Shown here in pieces: positions 24,287 through 33,279 of a stretch of 64,000 bases of DNA. The stretch is from an uncultured Phycisphaerae bacterium (GTDB lineage: Bacteria > Planctomycetota > Phycisphaerae > Sedimentisphaerales > Anaerohalosphaeraceae), in contig CALEDR010000030.1 of NCBI GenBank assembly GCA_937949545.1, positions 62,001 through 126,000 of the forward strand. The letters are read 5' to 3'. Under the pieces are notes generated by a model that saw nothing but the letters and a program-made list of their open reading frames with translations, was not told the DNA's origin and searched no databases. The position numbers were made by a program, and so were the translations under genes. The first letter of the stretch is position 1; each line of letters starts with the position of its first letter.

Positions 24287-25590
24287 GCGCCAATATTCAG
24301 ATTAACGTTCATCACGTCACCCGCCTCGAAGGGCACGGCAATATCGTCGTCAACATCCGAAACGGCACGATTGAAAAATGCCAGTGGCAGGTCCCGGAAG
24401 CCCCGCGCTTCTTCGAAGCCATGGTCCGCGGGCGCCGCTGGGATGATATTCAGACCATCGTCAGCCGAATCTGCGGCATCTGCTCGATCACCCACTCCCT
24501 GGCCTCCACCAAGGCCGTCGAAGATGCTCTCGGCCTGCAGGTCTCCGAACAGACCGACATGCTCCGCATCCTGATGCACTACTCCGAACAGCTCCAGAGC
24601 CATACGCTTCACGTCGGCTATCTGGTCGCCCCGGACCTGTTCGGCGAAAAATCCGTTGTGCCGCTGGTCGGTAAGGCCCCCGATGCCGTCAAAAAAATCA
24701 TCAAGGCCCACCGCATCGCCAATCAGTGGTCCGACCTGCTGGCCGGCCGGACCACACACCCGGTCACGCTTACCCCCGGGGGGATGACCAAAATCCCGAC
24801 CGCTCAGGAGCTCAAAGACCTCCAGAAAACCCTCAAAGAGGCCGTTCCGGATTTGGTCGCCATCTGTGAAGTGGTTCACAGCGTCGCCAACCGCATGCCC
24901 GCCTTCGAGCGGCCTACGGAATACATCTCGCTCCGGCAGGACAACCCGCCGACTTATACCTTCTATCACGGCGATATCGTCTCCAGCGACGGCTACGGCC
25001 CCGTTCACATTCGCGACTGGGAAAGCGTGGCCAACGAATATGTCAGCCCGCAGTCCACGGCCAAATGGTGCCGCTGGCACCGCGATTCCTACGCCGTGGG
25101 CGCCCTGGCACGCTTCAACAACAACGGTCATCTGCTCAGCCCCCTCGGCAAAAAGGTTGCCGACATGTTCGGCCTCAAAAAGGGCTGCTGCAATCCGTTT
25201 ATGAACAATGTCGCCCAGCTGGCCGAGGCCGCCCACGTCGTTGAGACAAGCATTGAGCTGATTGATAAGCTCCTGACCAAGGGCCTCAAAGACGAAAAAG
25301 TCAAGGTCACGCCGCGAGCCGGACGCGGCAGCGGATGTGTTGAAGCCCCCCGCGGCATTCTCTTCCACACCTATGAGTTCAACAAAAAAGGGGAATGCAT
25401 TGCGGCCAACATCTGCATTCCGACCAACCAGAACCACGCGAACATCCAGAAGGATTTTGAAAAATTCGTGCCTGAATATATGCATCTGGGCGAAGAGGGC
25501 CTTCGGCACGGGATGGAAATGCTGGTCCGCTCCTATGACCCCTGCATCTCCTGTTCAACTCACATGCTCAACGTCACCTTCGTCAAATAA
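24283..25590 (+). CDS. hydA: Group 3b [NiFe] hydrogenase large (alpha) catalytic subunit
   Basis: The catalytic NiFe subunit, 435 residues. The L1 motif RICGICSITH (62-71) and L2 motif DPCISCSTH (419-427) supply the four Cys ligands. After His427 only MLNVTFVK remains, the short tail removed by a maturation protease on nickel insertion; a protease gene lies 160 bases downstream. The ATG at 24283 (ATGA overlap with hydD) is chosen; upstream in-frame sequence belongs to hydD. The enzyme would exchange electrons between H2 and NAD(P)H. Confidence 0.95.
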   Translation: MSANIQINVHHVTRLEGHGNIVVNIRNGTIEKCQWQVPEAPRFFEAMVRGRRWDDIQTIVSRICGICSITHSLASTKAVEDALGLQVSEQTDMLRILMHYSEQLQSHTLHVGYLVAPDLFGEKSVVPLVGKAPDAVKKIIKAHRIANQWSDLLAGRTTHPVTLTPGGMTKIPTAQELKDLQKTLKEAVPDLVAICEVVHSVANRMPAFERPTEYISLRQDNPPTYTFYHGDIVSSDGYGPVHIRDWESVANEYVSPQSTAKWCRWHRDSYAVGALARFNNNGHLLSPLGKKVADMFGLKKGCCNPFMNNVAQLAEAAHVVETSIELIDKLLTKGLKDEKVKVTPRAGRGSGCVEAPRGILFHTYEFNKKGECIAANICIPTNQNHANIQKDFEKFVPEYMHLGEEGLRHGMEMLVRSYDPCISCSTHMLNVTFVK

Positions 25591-25610
25591 TCTTTTCGGA
25601 CAATCCGCAA

Positions 25611-25640
25611 AAAAGAGCCCCGTCCGCCGGGGCTTTTTTA
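25611..25640 (+). terminator. Intrinsic terminator after the hydrogenase operon
   Basis: AGCCCCG-TCCGC-CGGGGCT (25616-25634) is a perfect 7-bp GC-rich stem followed by six T and preceded by an A-run. It separates the hydrogenase operon from the protease gene, which would then need its own promoter or read-through. Confidence 0.85.
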
Positions 25641-25667
25641 TTGCGCATCTCCCTTTTTAACGTCTAT

Positions 25668-25750
25668 AATCTGTGAAATCCGTATAATCTGTGGTGAAAT
25701 GATTGGCTGTTTATCTATTTTTCTGAAATCCGTGTGAATCCGTGGTGAAA
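25668..25750 (+). repeat. Two copies of a dispersed AATCYGTG repeat family
   Basis: Copy one (25668-25699) reads AATCTGTGA AATCCGTAT AATCTGTGG TGAAA, nine-base periodic; copy two (25727-25750) reads AATCCGTGTG AATCCGTGG TGAAA. The second ends three bases before the hydrogenase protease start codon, so the repeat forms its 5' leader. A reverse-oriented copy lies at 61765-61793. Confidence 0.8.
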
Positions 25751-25752
25751 CA

Positions 25753-26244
25753 ATGGAAAAAGAAACCATCGTCATCGGGCTGGGCAATCCGCTGATGGCC
25801 GACGAGGGCATCGGGGTTGTCCTGATTGAGCAGATGGAAACCCTCGCCCGCGAAGGCAAAATCCCCGGCGCCGACCGCATTCAGCTTTATGACGGCGGCA
25901 CCGGCGGGATCAATCTGCTTCATGTTCTGGCGGGCCGCCGAAAAGCCGTCCTTATCGACTGTGCCCGGATGGGAACCGAACCCGGCACTATCCGACGCTT
26001 CACACCCGACCAGGTCCAAACCGTAAAACAGCTGGCGCACCTGTCCCTCCACGAAGTCGATATTCTCAAAGTCCTCGACATCTCCCGTCAATTAGGCGAA
26101 TGCCCTGAGGAAGTCGTCTTCTTCGGGATTGAACCGCTGGAAATCCGCCAGCAAATGTCCCTGTCCGCCCTGCTGGAAACGCAAATCCCCTGCTTCCTTC
26201 AAACCATCCTTCGCGAAATCTCTTTGCCCGCCGACTCTTCGTAA
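25753..26244 (+). CDS. Hydrogenase maturation protease (HycI/HyaD family)
   Basis: A 163-residue endopeptidase that trims the large-subunit C-terminus after nickel insertion. The N-terminal signature VIGLGNPLMADEGIGVVLIEQM holds the metal-binding Asp (DEGIG); YDGGTGGINLL and HEVDILKVL match further conserved positions. The likely substrate is the large subunit encoded just upstream. No classic ribosome site is visible, because a dispersed repeat occupies the leader. Confidence 0.92.
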   Translation: MEKETIVIGLGNPLMADEGIGVVLIEQMETLAREGKIPGADRIQLYDGGTGGINLLHVLAGRRKAVLIDCARMGTEPGTIRRFTPDQVQTVKQLAHLSLHEVDILKVLDISRQLGECPEEVVFFGIEPLEIRQQMSLSALLETQIPCFLQTILREISLPADSS

Positions 26245-26424
26245 AACCTGTCGAACAAATCCGAACGCAAACCTCTTTCCCCAGCCTGCTGTTTCCTGAT
26301 AACTGATCCCTGGAGACTGGAAACCGGATATTCCTGTTTTCCCTTCCCAAAAAAAGAAAAATCAATACAATATTCGAACAATGTACAAACATAAAAACCC
26401 GGTAATCTAACAGGAGATAACCCC

Positions 26425-27213
26425 ATGCGAACATTCTGGACAATCTCATCCGTTTTGTCTGTCCTTTGGCTCGGCAGCATAGCCACCCAAACGGCAAACC
26501 CCACCATAAACTTTGAAAATCCGGACGCCAACTACGCCTGGTCGGTGCACGACCCACAGCGTCCGCTTCCGCCGGTCGTCAAACCCGGAGCCGAAGCTTA
26601 CCTGCCTCCTTCCGATGCCGTTATTCTCTTTGACGGAAAAGACTTATCGGCCTGGAAGAGCGCCAAAAATCCTGACAAACCCGCTCCCTGGAAGGTGGAA
26701 AACGGTTATTTCGAAGTTGTACCGGGCTCCGGCGACATCGTTACCAAAGACCGTTTCGGTTCCTGCCAGCTCCATATCGAATGGGCCAGCCCGGAAGTTG
26801 TCAAAGGCGACAGCCAGGGCCGCGGCAACAGCGGCGTCTTTCTGATGGGGCTCTACGAAATCCAGGTCCTCGATTCCTATGAAAACCTCACTTACGCCGA
26901 CGGGATGGCCGCCGCTGTGTACAGCCAGAATCCGCCGCTGGTTAATGCCTGCCGAGCCCCCGGTCAGTGGCAGACCTACGACATCATCTTCCATGCCCCC
27001 AAGTTCGAGGACGGCAAACTCGTCCGCCCCGCGGATGTTACGGTCTTTCACAACGGCGTCCTTGTCCAGGACCGCTGGATTCTGACCGGCCCGACCGCCT
27101 GGAAGCAGCGGCCCCCGTATTCACCCCATCCGGACAAACTCCCGCTGTCCCTGCAGGACCACGGCAACCCCGTCCGCTTCCGCAACATCTGGATTCGCCC
27201 GCTTGAAAACTAA
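26425..27213 (+). CDS. Secreted DUF1080 (3-keto-disaccharide hydrolase family) protein
   Basis: A 262-residue exported protein with an N-terminal signal (about 1-24) and the DUF1080 fold: VILFDGKDLSAWKSA, WKVENGYFEVVPGSGDIVTKDRFGSCQLHIEW, GNSGVFLMGLYEIQVLDSYEN and a C-terminal PVRFRNIWIRPLE. Some family members hydrolyse 3-keto-glycosides; substrate here is unknown. AGGAG lies eight bases before the ATG. A large number of such proteins is typical of planctomycetes. Confidence 0.9.
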   Translation: MRTFWTISSVLSVLWLGSIATQTANPTINFENPDANYAWSVHDPQRPLPPVVKPGAEAYLPPSDAVILFDGKDLSAWKSAKNPDKPAPWKVENGYFEVVPGSGDIVTKDRFGSCQLHIEWASPEVVKGDSQGRGNSGVFLMGLYEIQVLDSYENLTYADGMAAAVYSQNPPLVNACRAPGQWQTYDIIFHAPKFEDGKLVRPADVTVFHNGVLVQDRWILTGPTAWKQRPPYSPHPDKLPLSLQDHGNPVRFRNIWIRPLEN

Positions 27214-27253
27214 TTCGGACAAACCTGGATCGGAAAAAAGGAATTGATGAACT

Positions 27254-28489
27254 ATGAAATGCAGCGAACTGAATCTGCAGCCGGCAATCATCAAAGGCCT
27301 TCAGAAAGTCGGATACGAAGAACTTACGCCCATTCAGCAGCAGACGCTCGAGCCGATTCTGGCCGGACGCGACCTGATCGCCAAGGCCGAGACCGGCTCC
27401 GGCAAGACCGCCGCCTGCGCCATTCCCATTCTCGAAAAAATCGACCCTCATCTGAAGGAAGTCCAGGCCCTCATTCTCGTGCCCACCCGGGAGCTGGCCC
27501 TCCAGTACGTTGAGGAAATCAGCAAAATTGCCCAGTTTACCTCCATCCAGGCCTTTGCCGTTTACGGCGGTTTTTCGATGGACATCCAAAAAGGCAAGAT
27601 CGCCCACGGCGTCCACGTCCTTGTGGCCACACCCGGGCGGCTCATCGACTTGCTCTATAACAGCCCGCTGACTCTCTCGCAGGTCCGCACCCTCGTGCTT
27701 GACGAAGCCGACGAGATGCTCGACATGGGCTTCCTGCCGGACGTAGAGTTTGTCTTTTCCTGTCTGGTTCACGAACACCAGACGCTCCTGTTCAGCGCCA
27801 CAATGCCGCCGGAAATCAAAACGCTTGCCCAGCGGTATCTGAAAAACCCGGTCATCATTGAACTGAATGTCGAAAAGGTTGCTCCGGAATCGCTCACCCA
27901 TACCTTCTGCCAGGTTCGTCCGCATCATCGGCTTCAGGCCCTGCTGGACTATCTGAAAACCGAAAACCCCCGCCAGGCCATCCTTTTCTGCAACAGCCGC
28001 CGCAGCAGCGAACAGCTGTACAATCATCTCAAAAAAGAGCTGGACTCTGTCGAAATCATCCACGGCGGCCTTGAACAGGCACGCCGGACCAGTCTGTTTC
28101 GCCGATTCAAGCGGCTGGACATCCGGTATATGATTGCCACGGACATTGCCAGCCGTGGTCTGGATTTTAGCCATACCACCCACGTGATTAACTATGATTT
28201 TCCGACTCATCCGGAATCCTACACGCACCGAACCGGCCGCACCGCCCGAATGGGACGGCAGGGAGTGGCCCTGACGTTTTACACCCCGCAGGACCTTCGA
28301 AAACTGCGAACCCTGATTCGGGTCAACCGCATCCAGCCCGTCTGGATCGGCCCGGAACCAGACCTGAATCTCAAATCGTCCAAATCCAAATCTTCGCCCC
28401 AGACACGCTCCGAGGCCCAAAAACAGCAACCGAACCGCCGCCGGAGGCGTTCCCGCCCCAGGGGGACCGGACGCTCTGAGGAAAAGTGA
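27254..28489 (+). CDS. DEAD-box RNA helicase
   Basis: A 411-residue ATP-dependent RNA helicase. Motifs in order: Q motif LTPIQQQTL, I AETGSGKT (about 43-50), Ia PTRELALQ, Ib TPGRL, II DEAD, III SAT, IV ILFCNSRR, V ATDIASRGLD, VI HRTGRTARMG. After the core comes a Lys/Arg/Ser-rich tail (from about 375) that should bind RNA nonspecifically. Likely role in ribosome assembly or mRNA decay; RhlE- or CshA-like, not resolved. Confidence 0.93.
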   Translation: MKCSELNLQPAIIKGLQKVGYEELTPIQQQTLEPILAGRDLIAKAETGSGKTAACAIPILEKIDPHLKEVQALILVPTRELALQYVEEISKIAQFTSIQAFAVYGGFSMDIQKGKIAHGVHVLVATPGRLIDLLYNSPLTLSQVRTLVLDEADEMLDMGFLPDVEFVFSCLVHEHQTLLFSATMPPEIKTLAQRYLKNPVIIELNVEKVAPESLTHTFCQVRPHHRLQALLDYLKTENPRQAILFCNSRRSSEQLYNHLKKELDSVEIIHGGLEQARRTSLFRRFKRLDIRYMIATDIASRGLDFSHTTHVINYDFPTHPESYTHRTGRTARMGRQGVALTFYTPQDLRKLRTLIRVNRIQPVWIGPEPDLNLKSSKSKSSPQTRSEAQKQQPNRRRRRSRPRGTGRSEEK

Positions 28490-28527
28490 TTGCTCTCGGG
28501 CACCGGAATCGATAGGATTTGGAAACT

Positions 28528-29127
28528 ATGGGGCAGTCATCTAAGAAAAATGAATTTTGCCGTGTGTTTGCGGAAGCCGCCGCCGTTCACAAACAATTGC
28601 TGACGGCTTTCGAAAAGGAATGCGCCGGCCCGCTCGAAAAGGCCGGACAAATGCTGATTGACTGTCTGGAAGCAGGCGGCTGCATTTTCACATGCGGCAA
28701 CGGAGGGTCGGCCGCCGATGCCCAGCATGTTGCCGCCGAGCTGGTTGGACGCTTCCGGCGCAACCGCGAGGGCCTGTCCGCCGTCGCCCTGACCACCGAT
28801 ACCTCCATCCTTACCTCCGTCGGCAACGACTACGGATTCGAGGACGTCTTCAGCCGACAAGCGGAAGCCCTCGTCCGCAAAGGCGATGTCCTCTGGGCCT
28901 TTTCCACCAGCGGCACATCCCCCAATATCCTCAAGGCCGCGCAAACCGCCAAAGCCAAAGGAGCTCTCGTTTTAAGCTTTACCGGTCGTAAAAACTCCCC
29001 CCTCGAAACCCTTTCCGATGCGTGCCTGTGCCTCGAAGGCCCCACCGCCTCCGTGCAGGAAATCCACCAATTGGCCTATCATATCCTCTGCGACTGGGTG
29101 GAAACCCATTTCGCAGAACGGTCATAG
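28528..29127 (+). CDS. gmhA: Phosphoheptose isomerase GmhA
   Basis: Isomerises sedoheptulose 7-phosphate to glycero-manno-heptose 7-phosphate, the first step of LPS heptose or related nucleotide-heptose synthesis. About 199 residues with the SIS-domain signatures FTCGNGGSAADAQHVAAELVGRF, LTTDTSILTSVGNDYGFEDVF and FSTSGTSPNILKAA; C-terminal EIHQLAYHILCDWVE carries the zinc-site His. I use the ATG at 28528; a TTG at 28519 is too close to AGGA. It is convergent with the DUF1080 gene, seven bases away. Confidence 0.93.
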   Translation: MGQSSKKNEFCRVFAEAAAVHKQLLTAFEKECAGPLEKAGQMLIDCLEAGGCIFTCGNGGSAADAQHVAAELVGRFRRNREGLSAVALTTDTSILTSVGNDYGFEDVFSRQAEALVRKGDVLWAFSTSGTSPNILKAAQTAKAKGALVLSFTGRKNSPLETLSDACLCLEGPTASVQEIHQLAYHILCDWVETHFAERS

Positions 29128-29134
29128 CACCGGC

Positions 29135-29938
29135 TTACTCATTTAGAACAAGCAGCTCAATGTTGCGAAACTCCACCGGGTGACTTTCCGCCTGCAGACT
29201 GATATAACCGCCTGCCACTCGGCGAGAAACCCCGGCTTCAATCAGTTTTCGGGCATCCGCATCGCCTTCATCCAGTTCCGGACGCGAATATTCCAAAACA
29301 GCCTGCCCGTTAATCAAATGCCGAATCAGCCGGTCGCCGTGCACCTCCACCTCCGCCGTCACCCACTGGTCGCCGTGGAAGGTCGGCGAGGAGGAAGGAA
29401 TACAGTGCTCCGTCCGCCGGCGGTCCTGGATAACCACATGCGTCCCCGGTGTACACAGATTGCCGGTCGTCCGCTCATTTTGCCCGTCGCCTCCCAGCAG
29501 CTGCACTTCCAGGCAGACCGGAAAGTTCTGCTCCAGCCCTATGGTCTCCGGTTTTTGACAGTGAATCATAATCCCGCTGTTCCGGAAAGCCCAGGACGGT
29601 CCGCCCTTCACCTGTTCCCCGACAAACCGATATTCCAGACGAATCCGATAGTGCGAAAACGGTACCGCATAAAAGAGATGCCCGAACCGCCCCTCAAACT
29701 GTTCATACTGGTCATACGAAACCTTCAAAATGCCGTTTTGCGCACGAAAGGTGTTTTTGTAGTTCTCCCCGAGGGGACGGCCGGCAAACTTCGGCGTCCA
29801 TCCCTCCAGATTCTGTCCGTTAAACAGGGAAATCCACCGCTCCTGAACAACAGGTTCCGTTTGATGACGGCGGCATCCTCCGAAAATCACCCCAGCGGCC
29901 AATACACCCAGAACGATTCTCTGCATTCCTTGTGTCAT
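29135..29938 (-). CDS. DUF1080-family lipoprotein
   Basis: A 267-residue lipoprotein of the 3-keto-disaccharide hydrolase family. The signal peptide ends in a lipobox VIFGGC (Cys near 22); the domain shows ISLFNGQNLEGWTPKF, FRNSGIMIHCQKPE, CLEVQLLGGDG and a C-terminal VEFRNIELLVLNE. The ATG at 29938 overlaps the cupin stop as ATGA; sequence further upstream in frame belongs to the cupin region. A carbohydrate-related function is inferred from the family. Confidence 0.88.
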   Translation of the reverse strand: MTQGMQRIVLGVLAAGVIFGGCRRHQTEPVVQERWISLFNGQNLEGWTPKFAGRPLGENYKNTFRAQNGILKVSYDQYEQFEGRFGHLFYAVPFSHYRIRLEYRFVGEQVKGGPSWAFRNSGIMIHCQKPETIGLEQNFPVCLEVQLLGGDGQNERTTGNLCTPGTHVVIQDRRRTEHCIPSSSPTFHGDQWVTAEVEVHGDRLIRHLINGQAVLEYSRPELDEGDADARKLIEAGVSRRVAGGYISLQAESHPVEFRNIELLVLNE

Positions 29939-30276
29939 TTTCCGTCTCCTTTCCTGACCGGGTGAACGGGGGCCACACAAAAGACATATACCAGCGGCTC
30001 CCGACCGGTATTGATGATATTGTGTTCCGTATGAGGCGGGATATAGCAAACCCTGCCCTCGCCGACAGGATAGTCCTTTCCCGCGATATGGGCTGTGCCC
30101 CGCCCGGACAGAAACACCAGCGTCTCCTCATGGCCTTCCGTCGAATGAACCCCGCAGTCAGCCCCGGGTTCCAGCCAAACCCTTCCGGCCTTCATCCCGC
30201 AGGTATAAGCCGGATCGACTACACGCTGATAGTTCCGCTGGTTATTCAGCTCCGTTACAAATGCCTGACTCGCCAT
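29935..30276 (-). CDS. Small cupin-domain protein
   Basis: A 113-residue single-domain cupin. Cupin motif 1 appears as GADCGVHSTEGHEETLVFLSG (metal-binding His, His and Glu) and motif 2 as PPHTEHNIINTG. These small cupins act as sugar-phosphate isomerases, epimerases or sensors; the specific function cannot be told. GGAG precedes the ATG at 30276; a frame reaching 30345 has no better start. It is translationally coupled to the DUF1080 lipoprotein, pointing to sugar metabolism. Confidence 0.85.
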   Translation of the reverse strand: MASQAFVTELNNQRNYQRVVDPAYTCGMKAGRVWLEPGADCGVHSTEGHEETLVFLSGRGTAHIAGKDYPVGEGRVCYIPPHTEHNIINTGREPLVYVFCVAPVHPVRKGDGK

Positions 30277-30373
30277 AACGCACTCCAAATCAGAATCGCA
30301 GAAGATACTATTAAAAAACTTGCCGAATCGCAATTCTAAATCCACGAATAAAAACGAAACTTCCGGTTTTGCA

Positions 30374-30419
30374 GACAGCCGGATATTCTCTTGCCGTAAA
30401 CGGCCATAACCCGGCTGTC
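30374..30419. other. Nested inverted repeat in the cupin / membrane-protein divergent gap
   Basis: GACAGCCGG (30374-30382) and CCGGCTGTC (30411-30419) form a perfect 9-bp stem enclosing a second stem GCCGT-aa-ACGGC (30393-30404). It lies about 160 bases before the 853-residue gene and 100 bases before the cupin start on the other strand. It could be a regulatory RNA element or operator; no T-run follows. Confidence 0.45.
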
Positions 30420-30576
30420 GAGGAAGAATTAGCCCGAGGCAATAATTATAAATAATATAACACGTCCTTCGGATAAAATTTTCTGTCTTGACCCGAAATT
30501 TTCCGATATAGTAAGTCGATAGTTTAGATATGGCGAACGGAGCGTTTCAAAAATCCAAAATAAAAATACAAGGACT

Positions 30577-33138
30577 ATGGCACCAGAGTATTCTGCCGAG
30601 ATAATCCATCGACTGGAGGAGGCCTTTCGTCAGCTGGGCCTGCATCGCCCAATGAAGGTCAGCCGATATGAACCAGGAACAGAGCTGCACTATCCAATCA
30701 CTCCCCTTCCAGCTCGCAACACAGCCCAGGTTCGGCTCCAGATTGAGCGATTTGTTGGGGGCGGCTTTGCCGGACAGGTCTATCGAATCCGGCTTCTGGA
30801 AATCGCCGAAAACGGACAGCTGGTTCAAGAGTTTGGAGGACTCAAGCCCAACCACGTCTATGCGATGAAGATTCTGATTCCCCCATCTGGAGCAGGCCGA
30901 CTGTTCCGGGATTTTCTCTATGCCGTCGGGTTTCAAGGCCCTTTTCAACCACAAGTCAATCCGGCAGCAGCCCGCGCCGGGGCCTTATGGCAGAAATTCA
31001 TTCGACAGGCGGCTGCATGGCAGTTTGGGGATGCCGAATGCGTCAATGAGATTTACGCAACCTTTGTGGACCCCGTGCTGGGCAGCTGCGGGGAAATCAG
31101 CCGCTGGATAGACGGGCGGACCTGGCGTCTGGAGGTGGATGACCGGCTGGACCTGCTGCGGATGTGGCGTAAAGGCCGACCAATACCGACTGAACAGGTC
31201 GGCTCGCCGGAATATCGCGCCAAATATGTCTTTATGCATGAATTTGTGCGTCTGCTCTACGAAATGGGAGCTTACGAATTTGCACGACAGTACGAGTGGA
31301 GCACCTGCAAGAGCCAGCCGAACTGCCTCAAACGGCTGGAAACAAACGCCGACCCCCAAGCCGGCCTTGTGGCCGTAGATTTCCGAGCGGGGCTGACCCT
31401 GCTGCCTTTCCTGCCCATGAGCCCAGGGGATTTTAAGTTGATCGCAAAAGGTATCGCACGCGGTTCACTGGTGCAGTTCGACCGCGGAGATTTGGCCCAA
31501 TTGGAACGGTATATCCAAGAGCATCCGGAAGCATTCGTTTCGATGCCGTACAAGGAACAGATGCTCCGGGAACTGAAGGAATGCGAAGAGATTTACCGCG
31601 ATTCGATTCCTGACATTACACACCATCACATTCGACTCCTGACAGACGGCCATCTATGGGCCTCAATTTTGTCCAGCGCTGTGACCAGCTGGCGGGTGCG
31701 AAACCAAATTGACACCGAGCATGAAAAAACACTGCGCGGCTGTGCAGGCAGGACCCTTCTGGTTTGGCTGCTCGGCCTCCTGCCGCTGCTGGGCCGCGTT
31801 TTGAGAAAGGCCTGGGGACAGCCGGACTGGCGATTCCATTATCTCCAATTGATAAGCTGCCCATCCTATCTGGGACGAGCCGTGATCGGAAAAATTTACG
31901 AGACACTGATTGAATGGCATCGCAAAGGGCGGCTGGGAAAAAAGCAAGTCCAGGCAATTTTTCAGGGCCTGTGGCGGTTTTGGCTGCATCTGCCGCTGGC
32001 CATTTTGCCGGCGGGACTCCATCGATTCCTGACGGATTGGGAATTCTTCTGCAGCCGGATGCATTGGATATTTCTGCGTCCCTTTCGGTTGTACTTTAAT
32101 CCTGCTCTCCGCGAGCAGTGGCTGCGGGATATGGTGCAGGAGGGGCAAAAAAAACAGATTCTCAGCGATGAGGATGCCGCCACCATTCTTTCACAAATCA
32201 AAGAGCCATTCATTCAGCGATATCTGGTATGTTTGGTGCTGCACTTGCTCACCTTGCCGGTTACACAACTTGTTGGACTGCTGATTGCGGCCGTTTACTG
32301 GATTTACCATCCGGAATTGTCTTTTTTGGAAGCGACCGCATTTGCAGGAATTGTCTTAGGAATTCTGGCCTTTGTCCCCATATCACCGGGCTCCTTTACG
32401 CGAGGTTTAATTACATCCATAATGGCTGTTCGGGACCGAAGTATAAAAGATTACAACATCGCACTGTTTCTCAGTTATTTTAAATATGTGGGATATCTGG
32501 CCTTTCCGATTCAGATGACCTACCGATATCCGGCCCTGGCAAGGTTTATGGCAGCTCACTGGGCCACAGATGCGGTCCATATTGTGCCGGTATTCGGAGA
32601 GCAAGGAGCCCTGCTGGAGCACGCGGTCTTTCGTCTCTTCTACAATTGGCCGCTGACCATTCGACGGCGGATGGGCCAAATCAGCAGGATAAGAATTGGT
32701 CTGAAGATTCGACTTTGGCCTGTAGCGGCGGCTTTCGCCGGAACAGCCGTTTTGATGACAGTTTCTCATCTTTTGTATTATACCCTGACAGACAATTCGC
32801 CGGCCAAAGAGAATTTATGGTACCTAAAACCGCTTTTGTGCTTCGCAACTTTGCTCCCGGCCGCCGCAGGATGGATTTCATCCAGATTTGCCGGCGGACT
32901 GGCACGGAGCAAACGAATAACCCTTGCTGGAATCGGAGCACTGGCTGCGGCCGGACTCTATACCCTCGGCTCTTTCTGGCTCGAAATGGGATGGGAAACA
33001 ACAGAAAAATCCGCTTTGATGATTCCACTTCTCTGGCGGGGTTTTGTATTCACACTAGCGGCTGTATTGGGGGCCGTTACAGCGGAAATTACCGAGCCGT
33101 CCCCCGATTTGCCGTTCCTCCTGCAACCCAAAAAATAA
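30577..33138 (+). CDS. Large protein with kinase-like N-lobe and many membrane segments, unknown
   Basis: I do not recognise this 853-residue protein as a named family. The N-terminus resembles a protein-kinase ATP site: RFVGGGFAGQVYRIRLL (58-74), then VYAMKIL with Lys98. A possible catalytic-loop relic is WSTCKSQPN (241-249) and VAVDFRAG (265-272) sits where DFG would be, but the HRD aspartate is missing, so it may be a pseudokinase. From about 390 follow about eight hydrophobic segments (393-410, 470-490, 550-577, 585-603, 713-735, 750-767, 783-800, 815-838). AAGGA precedes the ATG. It stands alone downstream of the divergent cupin. Confidence 0.6.
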   Translation: MAPEYSAEIIHRLEEAFRQLGLHRPMKVSRYEPGTELHYPITPLPARNTAQVRLQIERFVGGGFAGQVYRIRLLEIAENGQLVQEFGGLKPNHVYAMKILIPPSGAGRLFRDFLYAVGFQGPFQPQVNPAAARAGALWQKFIRQAAAWQFGDAECVNEIYATFVDPVLGSCGEISRWIDGRTWRLEVDDRLDLLRMWRKGRPIPTEQVGSPEYRAKYVFMHEFVRLLYEMGAYEFARQYEWSTCKSQPNCLKRLETNADPQAGLVAVDFRAGLTLLPFLPMSPGDFKLIAKGIARGSLVQFDRGDLAQLERYIQEHPEAFVSMPYKEQMLRELKECEEIYRDSIPDITHHHIRLLTDGHLWASILSSAVTSWRVRNQIDTEHEKTLRGCAGRTLLVWLLGLLPLLGRVLRKAWGQPDWRFHYLQLISCPSYLGRAVIGKIYETLIEWHRKGRLGKKQVQAIFQGLWRFWLHLPLAILPAGLHRFLTDWEFFCSRMHWIFLRPFRLYFNPALREQWLRDMVQEGQKKQILSDEDAATILSQIKEPFIQRYLVCLVLHLLTLPVTQLVGLLIAAVYWIYHPELSFLEATAFAGIVLGILAFVPISPGSFTRGLITSIMAVRDRSIKDYNIALFLSYFKYVGYLAFPIQMTYRYPALARFMAAHWATDAVHIVPVFGEQGALLEHAVFRLFYNWPLTIRRRMGQISRIRIGLKIRLWPVAAAFAGTAVLMTVSHLLYYTLTDNSPAKENLWYLKPLLCFATLLPAAAGWISSRFAGGLARSKRITLAGIGALAAAGLYTLGSFWLEMGWETTEKSALMIPLLWRGFVFTLAAVLGAVTAEITEPSPDLPFLLQPKK

Positions 33139-33279
33139 AAAACCAAAAACGCTCATTTTTGTCGGGTTTGCGCCTATTTTTCATCTGGATTTATGAGACG
33201 AGCACTTGTAAAATACCTGCGTTTATGTAAAAATCTCTTTGGGTTGAAAGACCATTTGTAATTTGGGAGTTGAAAGAGA

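Noticed and set aside
26245-26424. Short repeat-like sequence CTGATAACTGATCCCTGGAGACTGG before the DUF1080 gene
   Set aside because: Only one degenerate unit is seen in the window, too little to call a repeat family.
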